Of a stretch of 12,151 nt of DNA, positions 6,350 to 12,151 are shown one piece after another. The stretch's first letter is position 1. Every line of letters begins with the position of its first letter. Source of the DNA: a bacterium (lineage in GTDB: Bacteria > Sumerlaeota > Sumerlaeia > UBA8349). The translations under genes and the position numbers were made by a program. The notes under the pieces are model-generated. The model did no database searches, was not told the origin of the DNA, and worked only from the letters and a program-made list of their open reading frames with translations. Location of the stretch: contig JABMPG010000628.1 in the NCBI GenBank assembly GCA_013203855.1, positions 1-12,151 of the forward strand. Reading direction: 5' to 3'.

Positions 6350-7507
6350 CTATTCCAGCGCTTTGAAGTCTCCCTCCAACAGGGCCATCTTGGCGTCCAT
6401 GTAGAAGCGGAAATCGTCCCATGAGACGTCTGGCGGAACGGTGTGGTCGACGGTGGGGATAAAGCCGCCTTCTTCGATGAGGGGAATGAACTCTCGTAGG
6501 TGTGCCTTCACGATGTCACGTCCTTTGGCGAGGAGCATTTTGTCGACGCCGCCCCAGAGGCGCAGGTCCTTGCCGAAGCGTTTGCGCCAAGCCTGAGGGC
6601 TGACACCGGCGGCGCGTTCGATGGGCCAGACGGTGTCGACGCCCGCGTCGAGGAGGAGCGGGATCAGGCAGGTCGGGTCGCCATCGGAGTCGACCGCGAT
6701 GTAGCGTGTGCCGTGGCTCCGGAAGAACTCGACCAGGCGTTTCATGTGGGGCAGGATGAACTCGCGGTAGACTTCAGGCCCCAGCAGCGGGCCGCCCTTC
6801 ATCGCCATATCTTCATTGAGCACGAAACAGTCCACCTCGATCTTCTCGAGGATCGGCCGTGCCGTCTCGATGATGAAGTCGGCGTAGAACTCCATCATCT
6901 CGTGCATCATACTGGGGTTTTCGTACCAGGCGAGGGAGAGATTCTCGGTCCCCATGAATTCTCGGGCGCGCCAGTAGAAGCCGTTCGCGGCGCAGTTCCG
7001 CCCGAGGGTCAGCGGGTAGTCCCGCTTCTTCCAGCGCGCGATTTTCTCGTCCAAGTCCGCCGGGTATCGGGTCGGCAGGGCGGCGATGAGGCGTTTCTTG
7101 ATCGCCTGAAAATCTTCCGGGGTCTCGACAGGGAATTTGATGAACTGGTCCATGGAGAGGTGGGTGCCGTAGGCCATACCGCCCTTGTAGGCCCGGCGCA
7201 GCATCCCTTTGGCGTCGGTGAAGAGCATGGTCTCGTCGGTCTGTTCGTGGACGGTGTGCTGGAACGGCGGCAGGAATCCGAAGTTGACGTCGATGTATTC
7301 CTGGCGGTCGAAGCCGAGGGCTTCTTCGCCGTCGAACCACGACCATGTGAGATCCTTCACCGTCTCCGGTGCTTCATGCTCCCACCGCAGCCGGGTCTGG
7401 CCCCACACGCCGAGTTCGTGGTTGGGCCGTCGGTCGGTCTCCCGGTAATCCATGCAGGCGGTAAAGCGGTCAAGGTCTGTCATATTCTCTCTCTGCGTTT
7501 TCTCCAT
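6350..7507 (-). CDS. uroporphyrinogen decarboxylase superfamily protein (not classical HemE)
   Basis: The 385-residue protein has the length and order of a UroD-fold TIM barrel: N-terminal DRFTACMDYRETDRRPNHE, a middle VDCFVLNEDMAMKGGPLLGP, GVDTVWPIERAAGV, LWGGVDKMLLAKG, and C-terminal GGFIPTVDHTVPPDVSWDDF with H355. It lacks the MRQAGR substrate motif of true HemE, so haem synthesis is unlikely. It belongs to the broad relatives that include corrinoid-dependent methyltransferases such as MtaA and CmuA; the substrate cannot be read. No corrinoid protein gene is visible in the window. The start is ATG 7507, with AAAGGA about six bases upstream; ATG 7483 is a possible alternative and the frame to 7561 is longer than needed. 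It is divergent from an AraC regulator, which probably controls it. Confidence 0.88.
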   Translation of the reverse strand: MEKTQRENMTDLDRFTACMDYRETDRRPNHELGVWGQTRLRWEHEAPETVKDLTWSWFDGEEALGFDRQEYIDVNFGFLPPFQHTVHEQTDETMLFTDAKGMLRRAYKGGMAYGTHLSMDQFIKFPVETPEDFQAIKKRLIAALPTRYPADLDEKIARWKKRDYPLTLGRNCAANGFYWRAREFMGTENLSLAWYENPSMMHEMMEFYADFIIETARPILEKIEVDCFVLNEDMAMKGGPLLGPEVYREFILPHMKRLVEFFRSHGTRYIAVDSDGDPTCLIPLLLDAGVDTVWPIERAAGVSPQAWRKRFGKDLRLWGGVDKMLLAKGRDIVKAHLREFIPLIEEGGFIPTVDHTVPPDVSWDDFRFYMDAKMALLEGDFKALE

Positions 7508-7571
7508 TTTGCGTCCTTTCGAACCGGGATTCCCTTTATTCGATCTCTTCCCCGTCAACAATATGCAGACT

Positions 7572-7585
7572 GTTGCAGGTTCAAC
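7572..7585. promoter_or_regulatory. imperfect palindrome upstream of the UroD-like gene
   Basis: GTTGCAGGTTCAAC has matching GTTG/CAAC arms around a 6-base centre. It lies in the divergent spacer about 65 bases upstream of the UroD-like start. It could be an AraC-type half-site region, but I found no second copy. Confidence 0.22.
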
Positions 7586-7619
7586 ACAGGCAGGCTACCC
7601 GCACCGACTCACCCGAACC

Positions 7620-7648
7620 TTGACTATCTGACCAGAACATAGCACAAT
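7620..7648 (+). promoter_or_regulatory. candidate promoter of the AraC-type regulator gene
   Basis: TTGACT (7620-7625, five of six consensus bases) and CACAAT (7643-7648, four of six) are 17 bases apart. The expected transcript start near 7655 gives a leader of about 50 bases before the ATG at 7707. No convincing promoter for the divergent UroD-like gene was found. Confidence 0.42.
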
Positions 7649-7674
7649 CACGCCAAAGTTATCTTGTGATGTTC
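7635..7674. promoter_or_regulatory. inverted repeat overlapping the regulator promoter (candidate operator)
   Basis: The left arm GAACAT-ag-CACAA (7635-7647) pairs with the right arm TTGTGATGTTC (7664-7674): eleven complementary bases with a 2-base bulge, around a 16-base centre. It covers the predicted -10 box and start site of the AraC-type gene, where a bound regulator would block or tune transcription. A leader hairpin is the alternative reading. Confidence 0.4.
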
Positions 7675-7706
7675 TTTCTCGCGAATGGCTTGGTAGAAGG
7701 TTGGAC

Positions 7707-8597
7707 ATGGCTACGGCACTTCAGTACGAACATGCGACGGTTTTCGGGGCCGGGGGATTCCCCCTTGCGGTCTGTCGGCATCTTTCTCTGGGCCCGGCTG
7801 TGAAACAGCATCGCCATACGTTTCACGAACTTGTGCTTGTGCTGGGCGGGCAGGGGTGGCATGCCGTGGGGGAGGAAAAGTATCCTCTGATGTCAGGCGA
7901 TGTTTTCGTCGTGTTGGGAGACACGGCGCATGGCTATCCGGAGACGGATCGGTTGTCGCTGGTTAACATCCTGTACGATCCAGCCACACTCGGATTTCCG
8001 CTGGCGGACGTGGGCAGTTTGCCGGGTTATCATGCGCTTTTTACGCTTGAGCCCCAGATGCCGCAGAAGAAGTTCCGCAGCCGTTTGCGGCTCGGAGTGG
8101 AGCAGTTGGCGCGTGCAGTCGAACTGGTAGCGCGCCTTGAGGCGGAGCTTGTGCAAGCGCAGCGAGGTTATGGGTTCGTGGCGATCGCCCAGATGATGCG
8201 ACTGATCGGGCACTTGTCGCGCTGTTACTCCGAGTTGGAGGCGCCGCCACAGCGTCCGTTGGCACAGTTGAGCGAGGTGTTGGGCTACATGGAACGGCAT
8301 CTGCCCGAGCCGATGACCGTTGTCGGTCTGGCGCGTGTGGCACACATGTCGCAGACCTCGTTGACGCGAAACTTTCGACAGATGCTGGGGCGGTCGCCGA
8401 TCGATTACCTGATCGGATTGCGCCTGTCGAGAGCGCAAGTGCTATTGCAGGGGACGGATCTTTCCGTGACGGAGATCGCCTTCCGGGTAGGCTTCGGAGA
8501 CAGCAACTATTTTTCACGCCAATTTCGGAAGACGATGGGCATGACCCCGAGCGACTTCCGCCACCGGCACCGGTGTACCGCTCAACATGCGCCGTGA
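7707..8597 (+). CDS. AraC/XylS-family transcriptional regulator with cupin sensor domain
   Basis: The 296-residue protein has the RhaS/RhaR-like layout. The N-terminal cupin is about residues 15-90, with KQHRHTFHE giving the H35-x-H37-x3-E41 metal/ligand motif and GDVFVVLGDTAHGY. A linker follows, then a C-terminal double helix-turn-helix of about residues 190-290. The first HTH starts at MTVVGLARVAHMSQTSLTRNF; the second is LSVTEIAFRVGFGDSNYFSRQF, followed by the family signature GMTPSDFR. It binds DNA in the cytoplasm in response to a small ligand, often a sugar in this subgroup. The start is ATG 7707 with AGAAGG (7695-7700) six bases upstream; TTG 7701 is in frame but less likely. It is transcribed divergently from the UroD-like gene. 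No terminator is evident between it and the next + gene, which has its own strong promoter. Confidence 0.95.
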   Translation: MATALQYEHATVFGAGGFPLAVCRHLSLGPAVKQHRHTFHELVLVLGGQGWHAVGEEKYPLMSGDVFVVLGDTAHGYPETDRLSLVNILYDPATLGFPLADVGSLPGYHALFTLEPQMPQKKFRSRLRLGVEQLARAVELVARLEAELVQAQRGYGFVAIAQMMRLIGHLSRCYSELEAPPQRPLAQLSEVLGYMERHLPEPMTVVGLARVAHMSQTSLTRNFRQMLGRSPIDYLIGLRLSRAQVLLQGTDLSVTEIAFRVGFGDSNYFSRQFRKTMGMTPSDFRHRHRCTAQHAP

Positions 8598-8667
8598 GAC
8601 GCACTCCACTTCTTTGCCGGCTTGGCGTCCAGCATCTCGGACTGGCTGCATTCCGCGTCGGCCTTGG

Positions 8668-8695
8668 TTGACATAAGGTTTGAAACGGCTATATT
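8668..8695 (+). promoter_or_regulatory. strong sigma70-like promoter of the large exported protein gene
   Basis: TTGACA (8668-8673, perfect) and TATATT (8690-8695, five of six) are 16 bases apart, the best match in the window. Transcription would start near 8702, about 40 bases before the ATG. GGAGG (8729-8733) then sits seven bases from the ATG at 8741, so both transcription and translation signals are good. Confidence 0.7.
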
Positions 8696-8740
8696 CTGGG
8701 GCAGGTTGGAGTGTTTTCAATTTCTCTCGGAGGTGTTCTC

Positions 8741-11700
8741 ATGCGTGTGATGCGGGGGTATCGCCAGTTTTGCGGGTCTGTCCGGGGTTTGCGGGCCGGT
8801 CTGGCGTTGTCTATTGCCATAGGTTTGCTTGCCGTTTCGAGCGAGGGGCGATGTGTCGGGGCTGATCCAGCCGCGTTATCCCTGGGTTCGGCCGATGACG
8901 TGCGTTCTCTGTCGACGCTGGTGGAGAAGGCCCGGTCGGGATCCGCGGGCGCCGAGGGACTGCTGGATTGTCTGGCGTTGGCGGAGGAAGAGGCGCTGGG
9001 GCTCGATGCGCAGGTTCTCTCCGATCCATCAGGCCTCAGCCGGGAGGCTCTCGTTCTGACGGCTTTGGATCATGCCCGCGCAAATCTCTCCGCGACCGCT
9101 GCGCGCGACCTCTACGATCAGGCCGTTCGCCGGGGCGCGGACGCCCGCCTGAGCGCTTTGGAGCGGCAGATCGCGCTGGAGACCGCGGTGCACGTCTTGG
9201 TGGACGCGTCCAACGGGGAACTCGATTTCGTCGGCGATCTGGAACCGGAGAAGGCCCGGCTTTCGGCGGTCCTTCTCGATACGGCGGAGTCGGCCTTGGA
9301 AGATGTGGAATTGCGAAAAGCGGCCGCCCGAAGCGCGGGTGCTCTGGGGACGGTGGATTCGGCGATGCGGCTTCAGGTTCTGGCGGAAAGCGCGCAGGCC
9401 TCGGCCGTGCGGAGGGCCGCCCTGGTGGGGCTTCTGCGGGCCGACCCCTCGATAGCCGGGGAGGCCGCCAGTCGTCTCATGTGTGTAACCGACGATCCGC
9501 AGATCTTCGCGACGGCCGCGAGTGTGCTGGGGTATTGTGAGTCCCGGGCGGCGCTGGATGCTCTCCTGCGGAATGGCGCGAGGATGAAGGGCCAGCGGGC
9601 GCGGGTAGGCGCGGCGGTCTGGGAATACGCGCGGTGGATCGACGCGGCCCTCGCGGGAAGCGACGCGCGCGACCTGCATCTGGCCCTGGAGGCACTCGAT
9701 TATGTCCAGGGCTATCGAGCTGATTCCTTCCGGCGAATTCTGTTACGCGTTCTCGAAGCGCGGGGGGAGACGCTGTCCGACCAGGGGCTGTATCTGGCGC
9801 TCCTGAGGCTTCAGTCCGCCTGCCTGACACCCCTTGAGGCTGCCCGGGTTCTTTACCTGGTTCGAAGCCTATCTCGTTCGATCCCTGACATTTGTCAGCC
9901 GGTTCTGGATGATCTCGCTTCTCTGAGCGAAGCGGCTTCGGTCGTCGAACTTCCCTCCCGGCAAACGCCCAAGGCGACGCTTGGCAACGAGGACGCCCAG
10001 GAGTATGGCGACGCGCTCTATCGCGAGTTGGGCGAGGACTGGTGGCCTTCCGGGCTGGAGTGGATGGGCCATGCCGCCATCTATGCCGGTATGGAGGACG
10101 ACGACGATCACACGATTCTCGAGGTCTCGACAGGAGGAATTCACGAGACCGACTTCTCTCACATGCGCCAGAATGACTACATTGGGGCCTATCAGTCGAA
10201 GAACAGCGACACTGCCCACGTCGCCGATACTTTTGCCGAACGCAAGGCGATCATCCAGACCGCGATCCAGATGGATGCCCTCGATCCGGCCTATCCCGTT
10301 CTCGGGTTCGACTGTCTGGTTCTCGATTCGGGCGTGGGGGACACGGTCTCTCCGAACGAGATCGAGAAGCTGCGTTGCGACGGTCTGGTCGAGTACTGCT
10401 TTGAGGCTAACGGCTTCTGGGTATGGGGGCGCGAGGGGAAGCATCACGACATCAGCGACAGCGATTACACCGACGAGCACAACACGCTCTTCTATTGGGA
10501 GCAACTCCTCAATGAGAACCCGAACAAGGGTCTCGCGCCCGTGGTCCAGCGTGGCGGCGAAGGGGGAAGCAGCACCTATCTGACCCGGTCCTCGGTTGTG
10601 GATAATCCGGTCATCGAAGTACTGGAAACAAGAAACGAGGGCCGCACCATTGTTCATATCCGCGCGTCGGACCAGTCTGGCGTGCATCGTTTGCGTTACC
10701 GTTGGGGCGCCAACGGCACGGTCCAGGAACTCCTGAGTCCCCAGCACCCGGACGTGGACTATCTTGAGGCGGTCGATTCCACCGGCCAGAACGAGACTCT
10801 ATACGCGTGGGCTATGGACAACGCGGGGAACACCGACGATGTCTGGCACGAGTACGTGATCGTGGTGGAGGACGAGACAGCTCCCGCGCCCGACCCCATG
10901 GCCTGGTCCGCCCCGCCTCACATTATCGGCGCCGGCACGATCCAGATGATTGCCTCGACGGCCGTTGACCCGAGCGGCGTCGAGTACCGGTTTGAGTCCT
11001 ATACGGCCGGCGGGCACAGCAGCGACTGGCAGAACAGTCGGATCTATGTCGACGGCGGGCTCGCGACCGGGACGGCCTATGCCTACGCCGTCCAAGCCCG
11101 GGACAAATCGGCGGCGCAGAACGCGAGCGCCTTCTCGGCCCAGGAGTCGGCCACGATTCTGGACACGCAGTTGCGGTGGATCGAGGGATACGGCTATGGC
11201 AGCGGCTATCGCATGGACCGGCATATTCGTGCGCTGGCCGATGTGAAGGGCGACGGTCGCGAAGATATCGTAGCCTTCGGCGACAACGGAGTGCAGGTAG
11301 CGACCTCGACCGGCAGCGCATTTGAACATGCGGGGTTTTGGGACCGGCTCATGACCTACGCCAGCGCGTGGCGTGTCGAGAAGAATCCCCGCTTCGCCGA
11401 GGATGTCACAGGCGACGGCAAGGCGGACATCATTGGGTTCGGCGACAAGGGGGTCTTCATCGGCGAGTCGACGGGGTCGGCCTTCACCGCGCCCGAGATG
11501 CGTGTGAGCGGCTTCGGCTATCGGGACGGCTGGCGCGTCCGCGAGGAGACGGCGGACTTTCACCTGCACGAGATCTGGACCGCCGAAGAGCAGTTCTGCC
11601 TCGCCCAGGAATACCCGGGTCAGTACATGGAACATCCCCGCTTCATCGAGGATATCGACGGGGACGGCGCGATGGACATCGCTGGTTTCGGTCCGGAGGG

Positions 11701-12151
11701 CGTGACGGTGGCGCTCAACAACGGGGACGGCACCTTCCAGCCCGCGTCGGTGTGGTTCAACGGCTGGCACGGCGGCGATGGGTGGACGTCAAGCCAGCAC
11801 GTGCGGCTTTTCGCGGACCTTAACGGTGACGGCTTTCTCGACATCGTCGGCATCGGGCAGCGCAAGGTTGCGATCTGTCTGTGCGAGGACACGAACGCCG
11901 ATGGCCGCGGCGACGCCTATCTTACGCCGCAGGGCTGGCAGGGCGATTTCAGCGCCGGCATGGCCTGGCAGGTGGCCCTGCATCCGCGCATGGCGGCCAG
12001 CGTCAACGGCGACGACCTCGCCGACCTGGTCTGCTTCGGCGACCGTGGCGTCCTCGTTTCCCTCTGCAACGGGACGGATTTCCTGGCTCCCGAGCAGCGC
12101 CTGAAGGACGAGTTCTGCCGCAACGCGGGCTGGACAAGCCCAGTCCTGTTC
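8741..12151 (+). CDS. large exported multidomain protein: HEAT-like, permuted papain-like, Ig/FN3, FG-GAP/VCBS repeats (3' end outside window)
   Basis: I translated the frame from ATG 8741 to the last base without meeting a stop: 1137 codons, still open. Residues 1-40 are basic then hydrophobic (LRAGLALSIAIGLLAVS), a signal peptide for export. Residues ~45-400 are Ala/Leu/Arg-rich helices like HEAT repeats. Residues ~420-600 resemble a circularly permuted papain-like (YiiX/LRAT-like or NlpC/P60-related) domain: WMGHAAIYAG with H444, then RCDGLVEYC with C546 in the CSGLV-type nucleophile motif. Such domains act as peptidases, amidases or acyltransferases; activity here is inferred. Residues ~622-710 and 711-810 are Ig/FN3-like (second: ETAPAPDPM to YAVQARDKSA). 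From ~815 come FG-GAP/VCBS-type repeats with DxxGDGxxD calcium loops at 834, 888, 971 and 1026 and a degenerate one near 1087. The protein is likely secreted or surface-bound. I know no named family with this exact architecture. Confidence 0.85.
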   Translation, partial: MRVMRGYRQFCGSVRGLRAGLALSIAIGLLAVSSEGRCVGADPAALSLGSADDVRSLSTLVEKARSGSAGAEGLLDCLALAEEEALGLDAQVLSDPSGLSREALVLTALDHARANLSATAARDLYDQAVRRGADARLSALERQIALETAVHVLVDASNGELDFVGDLEPEKARLSAVLLDTAESALEDVELRKAAARSAGALGTVDSAMRLQVLAESAQASAVRRAALVGLLRADPSIAGEAASRLMCVTDDPQIFATAASVLGYCESRAALDALLRNGARMKGQRARVGAAVWEYARWIDAALAGSDARDLHLALEALDYVQGYRADSFRRILLRVLEARGETLSDQGLYLALLRLQSACLTPLEAARVLYLVRSLSRSIPDICQPVLDDLASLSEAASVVELPSRQTPKATLGNEDAQEYGDALYRELGEDWWPSGLEWMGHAAIYAGMEDDDDHTILEVSTGGIHETDFSHMRQNDYIGAYQSKNSDTAHVADTFAERKAIIQTAIQMDALDPAYPVLGFDCLVLDSGVGDTVSPNEIEKLRCDGLVEYCFEANGFWVWGREGKHHDISDSDYTDEHNTLFYWEQLLNENPNKGLAPVVQRGGEGGSSTYLTRSSVVDNPVIEVLETRNEGRTIVHIRASDQSGVHRLRYRWGANGTVQELLSPQHPDVDYLEAVDSTGQNETLYAWAMDNAGNTDDVWHEYVIVVEDETAPAPDPMAWSAPPHIIGAGTIQMIASTAVDPSGVEYRFESYTAGGHSSDWQNSRIYVDGGLATGTAYAYAVQARDKSAAQNASAFSAQESATILDTQLRWIEGYGYGSGYRMDRHIRALADVKGDGREDIVAFGDNGVQVATSTGSAFEHAGFWDRLMTYASAWRVEKNPRFAEDVTGDGKADIIGFGDKGVFIGESTGSAFTAPEMRVSGFGYRDGWRVREETADFHLHEIWTAEEQFCLAQEYPGQYMEHPRFIEDIDGDGAMDIAGFGPEGVTVALNNGDGTFQPASVWFNGWHGGDGWTSSQHVRLFADLNGDGFLDIVGIGQRKVAICLCEDTNADGRGDAYLTPQGWQGDFSAGMAWQVALHPRMAASVNGDDLADLVCFGDRGVLVSLCNGTDFLAPEQRLKDEFCRNAGWTSPVLF

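Noticed and set aside
5240..6424. 394-codon open frame on the + strand
   Set aside because: It is antisense to the LamG lipoprotein, which has a lipobox and full LamG landmarks. The Gly/Val/Glu-rich product looks like a mirror frame.
6500..7642. 380-codon open frame on the + strand
   Set aside because: It is antisense to the UroD-like gene, which has clear family motifs and a ribosome binding site.
8598..8667. Terminator or small RNA between the AraC-type gene and the large gene
   Set aside because: Only 4-bp pairings without a T-tract are visible, so nothing beyond the downstream promoter is supported.
8968..9540. 190-codon + frame rich in Gly and Arg, inside the large gene
   Set aside because: It is a shifted frame of the HEAT-like region with low-complexity composition and no start signal.
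9869..10747. 292-codon open frame on the - strand, with similar ones at 9029-9679 and 10799-11770
   Set aside because: All are antisense to the continuous large exported-protein frame from 8741, which has a strong promoter, a ribosome binding site and recognisable domains.
1..12151. CRISPR array, tRNA/rRNA genes, transposase or phage genes
   Set aside because: No spaced direct repeats, tRNA-like cloverleaf, rRNA sequence, or transposase, integrase or phage structural motif was seen in either strand.

Overview
The window is high-GC bacterial chromosome from an accessory, cell-surface-oriented region. I see no rRNA, tRNA, CRISPR array, IS element or phage gene. The mix points to the Planctomycetota/PVC group or a related environmental candidate phylum: a GxxExxY-family gene flanked by CTCTGTG repeats, a non-HemE member of the uroporphyrinogen decarboxylase superfamily, a LamG lipoprotein, and a very large exported protein with Ig/FN3-like and FG-GAP/VCBS domains. 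This placement rests on gene content alone and is tentative.

Left part (1-3692), nucleotide-sugar and polysaccharide block. The 3' end of rmlB (dTDP-glucose 4,6-dehydratase), a GxxExxY-family gene, rmlA (glucose-1-phosphate thymidylyltransferase) and a GT4 glycosyltransferase run on the + strand. A short RmlC-like cupin converges from the - strand. A GC-rich hairpin spans both stop codons at the junction. Together these genes would make and possibly transfer a dTDP-linked deoxysugar for a surface glycan. No rmlD is visible here.

Middle (3693-6097). A three-helix membrane segment and a downstream SGNH-hydrolase domain lie in two different + frames. They look like one gene split by a +1 frameshift near base 4190. 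The SGNH frame then runs about 148 bases into the 3' end of a convergent LamG lipoprotein gene, so its last ~45 residues are antisense to LamG coding sequence.

Right-middle (6350-8597). A UroD-superfamily enzyme (-) and an AraC-type regulator (+) are divergent across about 200 bases. That spacer holds a plausible promoter and an 11-bp inverted repeat, a typical arrangement for a local regulator and its target.

Right part (8741-12151). A strong sigma70-like promoter and a good Shine-Dalgarno precede one uninterrupted reading frame of 1137 codons that is still open at the window end. It encodes an exported multidomain protein: signal segment, HEAT-like helical region, an apparently circularly permuted papain-like (YiiX/NlpC-P60-type) domain with His444 and Cys546, two Ig/FN3-like domains and at least five FG-GAP/VCBS-type repeats. 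It is the most unusual gene in the window.
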